Positions 1 through 20,366 of a DNA stretch of 64,000 nt are shown here, one piece after another. The stretch comes from Hyperoplus lanceolatus (Eukaryota; Chordata; Actinopteri; Uranoscopiformes; Ammodytidae): the NCBI GenBank assembly GCA_026929865.2, contig CM049397.1:2396001-2460000 (forward strand), given 5' to 3'. The translations under genes and the position numbers were made by a program. A model generated the notes under the pieces. It did not search any database, was not told the DNA's origin, and was given only the letters and a program-made list of their open reading frames with translations. The first letter of the stretch is position 1; every line of letters starts with the position of its first letter.

Positions 1-93
1 TGGATTTCTGTTTGCAAAGGAGCTATACATCATATCAAGTCCTGCCCCATAGAACCCTAACACCACCACTACAGAAACAAAGGCTGCTCCCAC

Positions 94-826
94 CTCTTGG
101 GGCTCTACCACACAGTAGTGGTAGAGGTACTGGTTGAGGAAGATGCCCTGGGCCTGGTTCTGGTTCTGGTACTGGGCACACAGCTGGCGGACCTGGTTGT
201 ACATCATGGAGCCTGAGGACTGGGCTGTGGGGTTGACGGCGACCAGGTACACTATGGTGGCAATGAGCATCAGGAAAGCCAAGATGGCGGAGATGATGAT
301 GGTTGCTAGGTAGAAGCCTGGTGTGCGTGCAGCGTTCTGCCTGGACACCACCAACACAAATATGATGAGCACGGCTATGAAGGTGATCCCAGCTATGGCG
401 ATGATGAAACCTTTCCCAGCCTTGGGATCCATCTGTGTGCCTCCTCCGTAGCCGTAGCCGCCGTAGCCGCCGGCGCCGCTGCTGCCGCTGCCGCCCCCAC
501 CAAGCCCCCCTCCGTACGAGCTCCCATAAGAGCCTCCATAAGAGCCACCATAAGAACTTCCATAAGAGCCCCCCAGTGAGCTTCCACCATAACCCCCTAG
601 CCCCCCCAGACCACCCCCTAACCCACCCATCAGGCCCATGTCATAGTCCCAGGCCAGGGTGGAAGCCACACAGGCAAACACAGCCACACACATGATGATG
701 ATGATGATACACATGATCTTCATCACACCCGGAGGTGAGGTCCAGGTGTAGAAGTGGACCATCTTCTCCCCAGGGTAGTAGGAGTAGGCTGGGTTAGACG
801 TGTGCTCACTGTGTCGGTGTCTATGG
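94..826 (-). CDS. ocln: ocln coding exon with TM1-TM3 and both extracellular loops
   Basis: The acceptor TTGCAG precedes 826 and the donor GAG|GTGGGA follows 94. The exon is 733 nt: one base completing a split codon plus 244 codons. It begins with a His/Arg-rich stretch. It carries the conserved segment FYTWTSPPGV just before TM1, and VNPTAQSSGSM after TM3, which is nearly identical to human occludin. The first extracellular loop contains repeated SYG/GGS units encoded by near-identical codons, suggesting expansion by replication slippage. Confidence 0.95.
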
Positions 827-3800
827 CTGCAACACAGGGGGACACAGGAGACAATGTTAAGTTAACGCTTAATAAGCATTAACTAACTGTTGATGCGTAG
901 TCATTAACAGTTGGTTAATGCTTAGTTAATAATTATTAAGCATTTACTATCAATTAACTAACTGTTAAACAATGTAGTATGTTGAAGTGTTACCGATACA
1001 GAAAAAGAAAAAATAAGCAGATAATGTACGAAGATGAACTTCAATCAAATTTCAGTCATAGTGACAGAAGCAATCAATCATCAACATATTTGGATATTAA
1101 TGTTTTGCTCTGCTTATTGACATACTGAGTATTTATCTGTAGTGGGGAAGTGCTGAACAAGACCAAAGCTGCCTTATTTCCCATGGCATCTTGGCAACCA
1201 GTACAAGGGCTCAAACCTGGCAACCCCACTGGAGGCGGGGCTTTAGACAGCCCCTCCAAACAGCAATTCACAGTTCCAATGCAATAACAAGTTCTAAAAC
1301 CAAAATGACGAATGTTGCCTTTCTTTTCTCAGACATAATCAAGGCATTATTACATGCCTCTAAAGCTGTCAGGCAGATGGATATTCCAGAGGAAGATGGG
1401 TAATAGACACCATTTTCCTCTGTAACAAATATACTGTCTGCAAGGTCAGTGTGTTACATGTGAAGCCCACTAGCCTACACCGAGAATACTGCAAAGACTA
1501 TGTGGGACACCATGCTATGTTGGAACCATCAGCTGCTAAATTGAACTCAGCCTCATCAGCTCAATCGCAATAAGCACCTGAATAAAAGGTGTGCTGTATA
1601 TCTGCAGGTGTAAGGACTGAATATGTATGCGTGTGGCTGAGAGACAAGAAGATGACTGTGATGGAGGTAGATGAAGGTCAACTTACTGTTTGCCACTGTT
1701 GGGTTGGTACGGGGGGATGCTGCGTCTGCCAGGCATTTTGAAATGCCACTATAGCTTACCCTGCAAAACAGAAAACACATATATGGTGACTTTAGTATAG
1801 TATACATGTACTGTCAATATCACTGTTTGATCAGCTATCAGCCACAGAGCCGCCATCTTGTGTCTAATCCAGCAGATTTCTCACCAAACATATAAACAGC
1901 AGCATATGATGTCCCCAGCTACTTTACTTTGGACTAAAGATGATCCAGTTAGTTTGATCTCATTAAAATGATTGTATAAGGTATGTTGGTCTGTTTGTCA
2001 ATGGCAGAGTAGCATTTTAAGATATTTTAAAGTTAGACAGCACAGTGAATAGGGTAAAATGTTTAATTTATATATCACTGTGAAACGTCACCAGTTGAGT
2101 ACTGAAATTAAAAAATATATAATTGTATTAAATATTTTTTTAAGTAATTTTGCAAATTCTTCAATATCTAACTAATTATGTGTTCATTATCTCTTTAAAA
2201 AACATAAATCTAGTTGTTGGATAAAGACATAGATTAAATCTTCTTTGTTTCATTTTTACAACATATTAGAGTAAAACATTTTAATAAACAGATTTTGGAT
2301 ATTGCCTTTTTTCATTTTGTAAATATGTACAGGTCTTAAAAATGCATTTTTTTGCACGTTTTTAAGAAGGAAATGTCTCATAAATCAGACAATTAAAAGT
2401 GCTAAAAGGTAAGTGCTTCACAAATTGAGAATGTTGGTTCAGACTAGTATTCAATCAATCAATCTTTATTTAGTTCTCGGAGGTACACTTGAGGGAGAGC
2501 CCTCATTTTCAATGTGAAGTAGTAATGAAAGAAAAATAATGTTTATGAGGATGAGATAATGGCTGTTCAAGTTGCTTGTATAGGAGAATTATACAGACAA
2601 GGTTTAGTCAAATGAACACCTTAAATGTACATGTTGGACTTTTGATTCATACTGGCATCAAAGAAAACCTGTTTGCAATGTCTCTCCCTATAATATTAGA
2701 CCCACATTTGAGGTTTGAGCTCTATACAAATGTTTTTTTTCTTCTAACAGAAGCAGGCAAACATGTCAAAGGGAATGTGAAATGATGTACACAAACAGCA
2801 GCCAGCAGTGTGATGGCTGGACCACTTTATTACTCCAACATAAATCTTCAAATATTGACCTGCATCTTCAGACACAGGGTAGCTGTTGGCCTAGCTGTTG
2901 TTTGTGGTGAAACAAAGCAGCAGTAAGTGGGTGGAGTTTTGCTGGCACACAAACTGAGACTACCTGTTCTCAGACATCCACAGCTGATGAGTCCAAGTCA
3001 ACAGGGTTAGCTTGTTTAGAGTGAAACTTAAGACAGACACACCAATGCAAGTGGACCATCCCATATCACTACACTGCTATTTACAACCACCGTTCAAACA
3101 TTTACAATCCACTGTTCTATCCATGCTTCTTATTTCCTTTAATACTGGCTAGTATTTCACACTGATAAAACAGCTTCTTTCAGACAACTCACGTATACTG
3201 TTTACAATTGAAATAGCTGTGGCCCTAATAGAAGAATAGAGAAATGAAGGGCGCTTTCAAGCATACCTTGGATTTTTTTCCTCTCTCTTTTATTTAGCAT
3301 TTTTTCTCTTTGATTGGAAGGGTGTACATTGTTGGATATATCTTGTAAATGTGTTTGTTAAAATGAAAAAAAAAAACTTGATCACAAAAAATAAACCTTT
3401 GGTTTTGAATGTGTTTTCATGTGCCTACCTTCTCTTTCTATCTTACTGTTTGAAGAATAGCTCTGCTGAACCAACACTGTTCATCCCAGAAGATTAAAAG
3501 GCGATAGATTTTGATGGTAACATGTATTTTATTTTTATAGCATTGTAACGAGGGATCTCTCTATCTTGATGTCCTTTCAATTGTCAGTAAAGTGGACCAT
3601 TGACAGCGTTTTGTTCTCATACACAAAACTGTTTTTTGTTGTTGCAATCCCTTCATAGAAAATAACATGTCCTTTTAAAGAGAGAACTTTCTATAACCTC
3701 AGAACATAAATATTCAAACATACAGATTCACCTGGCGAGTCAAACCCTAGCAGCGGGACACACTCTACTTCACAGGTAGCCTACATCATTCCTCATCATT

Positions 3801-4240
3801 TCAATGAATAGACGGGAAACGAGGGAAAACAAATATCAATGATTCACATTTGAAAGAGTCCTTAATGGGAAACCATCAAGTTAGTGTGAAGATGAGGACA
3901 AAACAGACATTGAAGAACACCAAACGTAGTTAACCGCTCAACACATCTGAAAAATGCATTTTCTTACGGCTAAAAGCAGAATATCATTTAGAAATGCAAT
4001 TAAACGCTATTAACAATTAGCAAATTACAATTTAAAAGCTTGAAGGCGTCAATGCTGGCCTAGCAGAGTCCATTTGGTGGTAGTATTATGTCTTTTTGAC
4101 TCACCTGTTGTGATGGACGCTGCTGTCTGTTGAGAGTGTAGACTGTAGTCACGAGGGAGGAGATGAACGCAAACAATACACATCAGGCGCGCGCGCGGAG
4201 TTTTGCGCGTGCTCAGTAGGACACGCCCACAGGTGTGTGC
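94..4240 (-). CDS. ocln: occludin gene, 5' half (partial at the left window edge)
   Basis: Occludin is a four-pass MARVEL protein of tight-junction strands. Three exons are visible on the minus strand: an untranslated exon ending at 4105 (donor CAG|GTGAGT), coding exon 1736-1687 within an exon starting at 1760, and coding exon 826-94. The split codon (CA + C) joins in frame. The 261 residues seen have a short cytosolic N-terminus (about 49 residues), TM1 after the WTSPPGV motif, a very Gly/Ser/Tyr-rich first loop, TM2, a short turn, TM3, and a second extracellular loop with two cysteines (QLC and YHYC) that ends VVEPQE, as in other occludins. TM4 and the C-terminal ELL domain lie left of position 1. 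The N-terminus has IPPY where mammals have PPPY. Whether this is the fish a or b paralogue cannot be told. Family identity is near certain; the transcription start is approximate. Confidence 0.95.
858..985. repeat. AT-rich palindromic MITE remnant in ocln intron 2
   Basis: Alternating TTAATGCTTAGTTAAT-type words are repeated in both orientations. A related stretch lies at 19317-19497. It resembles degraded long-TIR MITEs ending in GTGTTACC, like the intact element at 15906-16380. Intron 2 of ocln (827-1686) otherwise shows nothing recognisable. Confidence 0.45.
1687..1760 (-). CDS. ocln: ocln exon with start codon
   Basis: A TTTTGCAG acceptor ends at 1761. A 24-nt leader precedes the ATG at 1736-1734. 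Sixteen codons (starting MPGRRSIPPYQP) and two bases follow, then donor GTAAGT at 1686. The phase matches the exon at 826 exactly. The start is the only ATG in frame, with a reasonable context (CAAAATGC). Confidence 0.85.
1761..4104. other. ocln intron 1
   Basis: AT-rich intron without a supportable gene. I see no strong repeat; a short segment near 2450-2520 looks like an old dispersed repeat. Nothing coding was identified on either strand. Confidence 0.4.
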
Positions 4241-4300
4241 TCCTCCAGGTCACACACAACTCACCTGGCTTTAAATAGTGTCTAATTGGAAAGGCATTTG
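4105..4300 (-). promoter_or_regulatory. ocln untranslated first exon and core promoter
   Basis: A consensus donor CAG|GTGAGT lies at 4105/4104 on the minus strand, followed by about 2.3 kb of intron to the start-codon exon. About 165 nt upstream on that strand is a TATA-like TATTTAAA (4270-4277) with a CCAAT motif just before it (4285-4289), so transcription probably starts near 4240-4245. The leader has no upstream ATG. The exon start is inferred from the TATA spacing only. Confidence 0.5.
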
Positions 4301-4853
4301 AGACAGGTTTTTATTTAATTCAGTGTCATTCGTGAAAATGAACGACACAAAGTGTATGCCAATGACATAGTTTCATTAGGCCTTTCAAAATAAGGGCAGC
4401 AACTTTGAAAATCAATAAATTTTTTAGTTTTGCTGTGTAAGAAATGTTACTTATTTGAAAGAATGCCTAATTAAAAACTGAATTAAAATATGTATGCTAG
4501 GCCCTTTTTAAGAACACTAAGGTTGTATACCTTTTTGATGTGCGTAACCTGAGGCACAGAAACAAACTGTCTTCCTGCTGAGTTTAGAACCAAGAGGAAA
4601 AGGCCTCCAGGGTCTGAAAACATGACACCAGTAAAACTAGTCCAATACACCTCCACTCTGCTCAACAGGTCGGGCCGGCCGCATACCTGCAGCCCAACAA
4701 CAGCAGCCATTTTAGGAAGGTGTGCTAGAAATGAAGCTTGGCATGATGCTGTCCACTTGTTCCTGGTCTAGATTTGAAATGATGAGCATTTTCTACTCTG
4801 GTTTATTCAGTATGTCCCACAAGACACCTCTTCAGTCTTAGGAGAGCCTCTAT

Positions 4854-5057
4854 CCCTGCATTCCAAATCACATACTTTTTCTTTTTACTTTACTACAAAC
4901 TAAATCATGCTGATTTCCAAACTGCAAAATGTAATTGGATGTATTAGGGCATCCTGGTATTTTTGGGCTACTGCATTTGGAGTGCATGTTTTGGGACATC
5001 CTAAATATTTTTCTGGCATACTAAATAGAATGGAAGTATGGGGATTGGAACGCACCC
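4854..5057. mobile_element. family A MITE (diverged copy)
   Basis: Ends are CCCTGCATTCCAAATCACAT and, inverted, GGGGATTGGAACGCACCC. These are the terminal inverted repeats shared with copies at 5427, 11259, 20367, 23193 and 32789. The internal part is shorter and diverged. It lies between ocln exon 1 and the 3' end of marveld2. No coding capacity. Confidence 0.65.
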
Positions 5058-5426
5058 ATAGTTGTATTTATGATTAATTTAATGAACAATACATTGCCAC
5101 AACATTTGAAATGGTAGAGAAATTCAATTTGAATCACGTTCTTGGAATAAATAAGAAAAAATATATTTGCTGTAATAATTTCCCCGAGGAAGCAGAATGG
5201 TCTAACGTTGGTTATCCAGGTCTACCATAAACATCATTTATCAGACTAAAGTGTGACCTTCGGTGTTCGAACACATATAGTAGAACAAGGATAAACAGGG
5301 ATTTATCATACATAATTATATAACTTTCCTTTGTGGTTTGAATGTTTTTCTGGAAGTCTTACTCTTGTTGGTTCATTCATTATCACTGACTCATACTGAC
5401 TGGCATCTGTTAGAGACTGAAACAGT

Positions 5427-5696
5427 CCCCGTGTTTCAATCCCCATACTTCCCTACGATTTAGTATGCCAGAAAAAGATTTAGGATCTCCCAATACATGC
5501 ACGTCAATTGTGGTATGCTGAAAATATATAAACGCCCCACTAATTTTGGAGTATTGGTCTTTATTCTTGACATTTCGACAATGAAAAAAAAACTTCCTTA
5601 TCTGATTTTTTCTCTCTCCTGTGGCCCTAAAAAACTCTTCTGTACTTTAGTATGTAGTGAAGTAAAAAGAAAAAGTATGTGATTTGGAACGCAGGG
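5427..5696. mobile_element. family A MITE
   Basis: A roughly 270 bp non-autonomous element with terminal inverted repeats (CCCCGTGTTTCAATCCCC and TTTGGAACGCAGGG). The interior is nearly the same as the copies at 11259-11539, 20367-20627 and 32789-33064, including a CAATACATGCACGTCAATTG block. Inverted relative to those copies. Confidence 0.75.
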
Positions 5697-6448
5697 AGTG
5701 AATGACAGAAGGAACAGGAGCTGCATGGCTTAAGTAAAGAAAAGACAAAAGACAAGTGTACAAAAAGGTGCTTTCATTGGTGTAGAGGGACAAACCAAAT
5801 CTGATTTAAAAAAACTATTATATACACGTATGAAACATATCAATGTACAAATGTCAGTTTAAAAAAATGAGCAAGTAAAACCTATTTAAAAAAACACATC
5901 TATTCAACACATTGTAGAAAACATTCACATTGTGCCTTACAGACAGAAGGAGTCCAATCCAGGCAATAACATACATAACACTAAGCATTAACCCTCACAG
6001 TGTGCAGAGATATTATCCTATCTGATCCAAAATAACTGACAGTAAAGCCACTCCCCTTTCTACTACAGTGCCATGGCTCATAATCATACAGCTACATTGA
6101 CACCAGCTTCCCCATTTGATTTGATTGATCTACTCAGACAGAGGGACGTGTACCTACTGTACACACTGTATAACATATGGACATCTTATCATGCCATGTA
6201 TTAATGTTATGGCCTATCCATTCCAGCTGTCTGCATACTGTCCGTGTTTTCAGACAATGATTTTTCTGCCTGTCATTATGACATTTCTAAAAAGAAAGGA
6301 TGGCTTTAGGTAATGGTATAGTATGGGTTTACCGATGATAAGGGTACTTTTGGGCTGGCTGTCCCCATTCCTCTGTTCTGTGGGCCACAGTCAGATGGAC
6401 ACACTGCATAATGTCAGCTGAGTGAAAGGCATTGTTCAACCACAGCGT

Positions 6449-14821
<8,373 letters not shown>

Positions 14822-15177
14822 TGTCCCGTCTGACCTGCCCAACGCACGGTGCGTTCACTGACGCATGCGCTGTCTGTCGGGTAACATTAGATTTGACAAA
14901 TACCTCTTCGTGCTGTCCCTCGCTCTTGTTCTTGTTCTCCTATCTACTTTTGTATTTATTTGTATTTATGTATTTACTGGTTTGTTTATTATTTTTAACC
15001 TTAATATTTTTTTAAATTTCTCCTCCCACACAACAACTAGGCTAAATGTTCATCTGATCATTACGTTTAATCAGACTGTTTGAGTAGTCTGTGTAGGCTA
15101 CAGATATTTTTTATGATTATTTCTTTATGAATGTCAGGGATAATGCCAGTGCATGAAAACGAAAACACATAGCCTCA

Positions 15178-16432
15178 GGGGTGGATTACTGCATGGGCAC
15201 ACCGGGCACAGGCCCAGGGGCCCAAGGGCTCAGGGGGGCCCTTAGCCAGAGATACTGATAGTAACTTTCCATGTTGCATAGTCAAAGAGCTCAGTCACTC
15301 ATGTTAATAACAGGGTCAATAACAGGGTCCAAAAAGGAATAGCCTAAATATAAGTATACTCATTAAAATGTAACAAGATAGAAATCATCATGGGCCCCTC
15401 AACTAGTATTCTGTATGTGTGAATGGCCTTGAAGGCCCCCTCACACATACAGAAATAAGCTTTCTATGTGTGAATTATAAATTGTTCATAAAAAGTAGCT
15501 ATCCACCCTTTATCTTTTGAAATGGGCCCCTCCATCATAGAACATGGATCTGCAGACCAATCTATTGTACTGTTTTTACAGTTGCAAAGTAAAGAGTGCT
15601 GCCTGTTTAAGAAAAATTTGAAAAATAATGTTCCTTCTGCATCTCAGGATTTGATATAGCCTCTAAAAGGTCCTCTCAAAGTGCACCAGTTTGATGCATT
15701 TTACTTTAAAAAGGTAAAAAAAAATCCGGGGGTCGCCCCCGGACCCCCCAATAAGGTACAGGGTCCCTCCCACAGTATCCCAAAATCCTGTGGGAAACAC
15801 TGACTTCCTTAATTTGTTTTTTCCATTAATTGTATGTATCTGTGTGGAAAGGTCAGTGTACCTGACTAAGGATAAGGGACGAGTGGGGGGCCCTTTAAGA
15901 GTTTGGGTAACACTTTATAATAACTATCCGTTGTAACTCGTTAATAGATCATTAGTAAACTCTTAATTAATGATTATTAATGATTTGTTAAGTGTTTGTT
16001 AGCAGTTTGTTAAGGATTTATAACAATGGTAGATAGTTAATAGCTTAATAATTGAATCAGTTCATCTGGGACGAGGCTGAAATAGGCTATAGACTATACA
16101 CAGTGCATGGGCAACTGAGGGCAGCCCCATTTTCAAATATTTTTAAATAAACTCAATACACACTGTGCATGCCATGGACTTGAACGTGACGTGATCAGTT
16201 AATCTCGGATTACCTCCCAGATGAACTGATTCAATTATTAAGCTATTAACTATCTACCATTGTTATAAATCCTTAACAAACTGCTAACAAACACTTAACA
16301 AATCATTAATAATCATTAATTAAGAGTTTACTAATGATCTATCAACGAGTTACAACGGATAGTTATTATAAAGTGTTACCAGAGTTTGTGCCCAGGGGCC
16401 CATTATCTCATAATCCGTCTATGGCCTCCTTG
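15178..16432. mobile_element. older DNA-transposon remnant, hosting the 15906-16380 element
   Basis: The left side has GGATTACTGCATGGGCACACC and GGCCCAGGGGCCC. The right side has GCCCAGGGGCCCATTATC and ATAATCCGTC, roughly inverted. The interior includes GGGAAACACTG-type text. Boundaries are uncertain. A younger 475 bp element is inserted in it. Confidence 0.4.
15906..16380. mobile_element. 475 bp long-TIR MITE with 8 bp target duplication
   Basis: Arms of about 165 bp are reverse complements, starting GGTAACACTTTATAATAACT and ending AAAGTGTTACC. AGAGTTTG flanks both ends (15898-15905 and 16381-16388). The 8 bp duplication fits the hAT superfamily. About 185 bp of the centre is shared with 52477-52650. 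Confidence 0.85.
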
Positions 16433-16464
16433 GGGAGTCATGCGCTCGATATTTTGAACTCTTA

Positions 16465-17927
16465 AGGTGCGAACACACCAAACGCGTTGGGTGCGGTGGC
16501 GGCGTTGAAAAATCCTATTTTTGCATAGGGAACCATTGGTTTAGGCGCGATGATGCGTTGGCCGCGGTAAAGCGGCGCTTTGGGCGCGGTAGCCGCGTTA
16601 CCAAAGCGTCACCGCACCACCGCGCGAGTTCAAAAAATTTAACTTTTAACGCTCCAACGCGTGACGTTTAGCCGCGTTGGCCAATCAGCGGTGAGCTTGA
16701 CCCGACGTCATGGACATCGGCACGGTGGGAGCATGGGTGGGAGGACAACACAGAGGCTGAGAAACACCGAGTAGGAAATGCGGCTGGCTGGTGATATGAA
16801 GCCGCTCGGGGTTGGGTTAGAAGATGTGGGGAAAGTGAGCCAGGGGAATGGGCTTCCTGGTTAATTCAGTGAATATAGCGGCTGTGCTTTAGCCGATAAA
16901 CATAACGGCTAAGTCTGGGGAACTTTCACAACGAGTACAGCGAAGCACCAGTGTTTATGCCTATATCTACGCCAGCCACGGTCCCGTCACAGCCAGGTAG
17001 GGTAATGTAGGCTACTTGCCTTTATTTTCTACTGCCCTGTGCACAATGCTGCTGTAAATGTGTTTGGTATGGTGCTGCCTTGCTGTTTGTGTTCATTTCC
17101 GAGTGGCGTGAATCTGCAATGCTGTTTTAAGGCTATTTGTTCCGTTCAGTTGCTGTTTATTTGTCTTTTGGCACAATTGTTGGACGTGTTAGCCTTAAAA
17201 CAGCATTACAGATTCACGCCACTCGGAAATGAACACAAACAGCAAGGCAGCACCATACCAAACACACTTACAGCAGCATTGTGCACAGGGCAGTAGAAAA
17301 TAAAGGCAAGTAGCTTACCCTACCTGGCTGTGACGGGACCGTGGCTGGCGTAGATATACAGTAGGCATAAACAACGGTGCTTCGCTGTACTCGTTGTGAA
17401 AGTTCCCCGGACTTAGCCGTTATGTTTGGGTTCATTATGGACGTGGTGGCCGCACACAACCGGGTGAGTTAACTAACGCTATCCGACCGGTGCTAACTTG
17501 GTTTATCGGCTAAAGCACAGCCGCACATATTCACTGAATTAACCAGGAAGCCCATTCTCCTGGCTCACTTTCCCCACGTCTTCTAACCCAACCCCGAGCG
17601 GCAGCCAGCCGCATTTCCTACTCGGTGTTTCTCAGCCTCTGTGTTGTCCTCCCACCCATGCTCCCACCGTGCCGATGTCCATGACGTCGGGTCAAGCTCA
17701 CCGCTGGTTGGCCAACGCGGCTAAACGTCACGCGATGGAGCGTTAAAAGTTAAATTTTTTGAACTCGTGCGGTGGTGCGGTGACGCTTTGGTAACGCGGC
17801 TACCGCGCCCAAAGTGCCGCTTTACCGCAGCCAACGCATCATCGCGTCTAAACCAATGGTTCCCTATGCAAAAATAGGATTTTTCAACGCCGCCACCGCA
17901 CCCAACGCATTTGGTGTGTTCGCACCT
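16465..17927. mobile_element. 1.46 kb fold-back element
   Basis: Two arms of about 670-730 bp (starting AGGTGCGAACACACC) are near-perfect inverted copies around a spacer of about 56 bp (17135-17190). The right arm carries an extra stretch around 17410-17510. The trinucleotide TTA flanks both ends (16462-16464 and 17928-17930), which fits PIF/Harbinger-type insertion. GC- and CpG-rich compared with its surroundings. No transposase is seen. Confidence 0.85.
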
Positions 17928-17930
17928 TTA

Positions 17931-18560
17931 GCAACAGCGTCACCATGTGGCCAGGTTTTACATCTGTAGTGAGAAAAACAAGCAAACAGTGATATGTTGT
18001 ATAGCATCAGGTTTATTTTCAATCAATAAAGCAAGGATCTCCGCGGAGAGGTCACTAATACAATCACATGTTAGTATGTTGCAAGAGTGACAAGTTCTTC
18101 CTTAAAACGTCATGTATTTAAAGGACTTTTGCTCCCCAGGGGGGAAGGCGTCTAACAATAGTTCGGAGGACAGAGCAGACAGTTCTAATGTACATAACTT
18201 AACCATAGGAGGAGTTTCGGACATTTGCTCCCCAGGGGGGGAGGCTTCTAACAGTAGAGGCAGACAGTTCTAATGTACATAACTTAACCATAGGAGGAGT
18301 TTGGGCATAGGACAAAGACAGCAGACAGAGTTGTGCATAAGTTAAACATAGGCGTGGCTGTCTGAGTGGTCTGTTGGGTATCTACATTTTAGTTTACAGA
18401 GTTTACAAACAGCATGCAATATTTTCAATTACACCTATAAGTCTATATAAGACAATGGTTAAGTAAGCTTTCCAATATCTGAGTCCAGAGATACATCATA
18501 TGCAATATTTCCTGCTACACATCTCACACTTGACTCCCTCACATACCTATTAGGCTAGAC
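17931..18560. repeat. unclassified repeat with internal tandem duplication
   Basis: Two near-identical copies of about 80-90 bp (18137-18213 and 18231-18302) share TTGCTCCCCAGGGGGG and CATAACTTAACCATAGGAGG. The whole stretch looks like an LTR or transposon fragment, but I could not define termini or a target duplication. Confidence 0.45.
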
Positions 18561-18586
18561 ACTTGGGAATGAATGGTCCATGTTAA

Positions 18587-19029
18587 AGGTGAAGTAAGCG
18601 ATTTTAATAAATCGCTCTTTATGTATACAGTGATCACTTATATGTGTGCGTTTCATAAAGCCAATCCCTCAGTCACCCACTCTGCATGTAATCAGCAAAT
18701 AAACTTTCCAGGGATCCCACTACTGATAACCAATCAGAAGAGAGAACGCTACAAACCGGCACCCGTCTCACTGCCGGTACACGTGCAGAGCGACATATGG
18801 GTGAATGTGTTTGCGCCTACAATGGCAGAGCAGGTAAAAATCCTTCCCAATGTCTGTTTTTGGTTTTTATCATGTTTTATCGCACTTACAGATCTGAGAT
18901 GATGATAGATAACTAGCTGCTTGAAGACCACAGTGCATTACTGTGGTGACGTAGGGACGAGCGAGGGGACTGCTAACTGCAGTCACTGACAGGAAGTTAG
19001 CTAAACTGACCATTCTGCTTACTGAACCT
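18587..19029. mobile_element. family D TTAA-flanked MITE, copy 1
   Basis: Starts AGGTGAAGTAAGCGATTT, ends TTCTGCTTACTGAACCT, with TTAA on both sides (18583-18586 and 19030-19033). The interior matches 20977-21452 and 24710-25153. TTAA targets fit piggyBac or Kolobok superfamilies. Confidence 0.8.
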
Positions 19030-19316
19030 TTAAGCATATTTCGGAAATGATTTGGTGAATCCTATTTGCCTTGCTCCTTGACCTTGTTCACTTAAAACAA
19101 GTCATTTAAACTTTTCTTTTTAACTCAATTTCCTTTTACAAGAAACATGTATTACCCTATTTTAACAGCAACTCACTTATTATTATTAGTTAGTTCACAT
19201 AATGAAGGCATATATGAATACATACTGACTGATCCCAATCAAACCAAAGAAACCAACATTATGATTTGTTGTCTTAATGCTGTTAAATAATTATTGACAT
19301 TAAGTCAACACTAGGT

Positions 19317-19497
19317 AAAGCCTTAGCTATTCATAGTTAACTAATGCTATATTAAGCATTAACTAAGCATACCAGTTAGTTAATGCTTAATTAATGCATC
19401 AACTAAGCCGTTATTAGCTGTAAGTTAATGTTTATTAAGCTTTAACTATAGGCATTAAGGAACCGTTAATTAATGTACCCTTATTGTAACATGTTAC
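19317..19497. repeat. AT-rich palindromic MITE remnant
   Basis: Interleaved direct and inverted TTAATGCTTAATTAATGC-type words, like 858-985. No clear ends. Confidence 0.4.
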
Positions 19498-19667
19498 TTT
19501 TATGGGATATGCATTTTACTGACTTGTCATACAATCAATCAAATATAGGCTGTTTATGTGAGACACTAGTCCTTTGTCCACTGTGAATACCCCATGGCTT
19601 GCATTCTATTTGTGTGACATCACCGTGTGTGAATGCAATGTATCAGTTACAGAGGTGAAGGCATCAA

Positions 19668-19900
19668 TTCGATTCAATTCAGTTCATTTAAGAAGGGGAC
19701 AGTGCAAATTAATAAAACACATGATCATGGATAAAAATGCCAGAATTAGCCAAAAGGCTATTTTTCATCTGTAGTCCCCTGACATCAATGTTAAAAGAAA
19801 ATACAATTAAACAAGATAAAAAAACAACATAAACAGGACAGAAGCCCGGAGCACAACACAGGGCATCACAGAACAAACAGACCTGACTGACTAAGGTAAA
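19668..19900 (-). mobile_element. LINE 3' tail fragment
   Basis: On the minus strand: GGGGACTACAGATGAAAAATA, TTTTATTAATTTGCACTGTC and a T/A-rich end. The same 3' UTR words occur at 30270-30350. Non-LTR retrotransposon 3' end without coding sequence. Confidence 0.5.
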
Positions 19901-20366
19901 ACAACACAACACAAAACACAAAGCACATTCTTGAGGTTTGGACAGGTTTCCATTAGTAGTGTGCGAGGAAACACTTTCATCTGTAAAAAGAAGAAATTCA
20001 GTACAGTACACTTTCCAAGAACTCCAAAGCAGATGCATTGTTGTTAAAACAATGTTACGTTTTGTTAGCTATAAGCTAGTGGGAAATGTATCAAAGAGAA
20101 CTCACTCACTATAAACTATGAACGTATATGTCTGGAGGATAGGCCTATGCTGTATGAGTAAAGGTGGAGACACAGCATTTACAATGGAAAAGTTCTTGTT
20201 TGATGGAGTGAATTTCTTATGTAAACTGACAGAAGCTACAGTGCTTGGTGATGTGAACAGAGTGAGTCTACCTACCTACTTCCGCTTCATTTTCCCTTCA
20301 GTAGTCCCTTCTGTACAAATGAAATGAAGTACGATGGTCTGGTTGGACCATGCTAATAGAGATCAG

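Noticed and set aside
17039..17296. 85-residue frame spanning the centre of the fold-back element
   Set aside because: It reads through both arms of an inverted repeat; no protein motif.
17931..18560. Solo LTR of a retrovirus-like element
   Set aside because: TG...CA ends can be chosen, but the flanking 5-mers do not match and no primer-binding site is visible. Left as an unclassified repeat.
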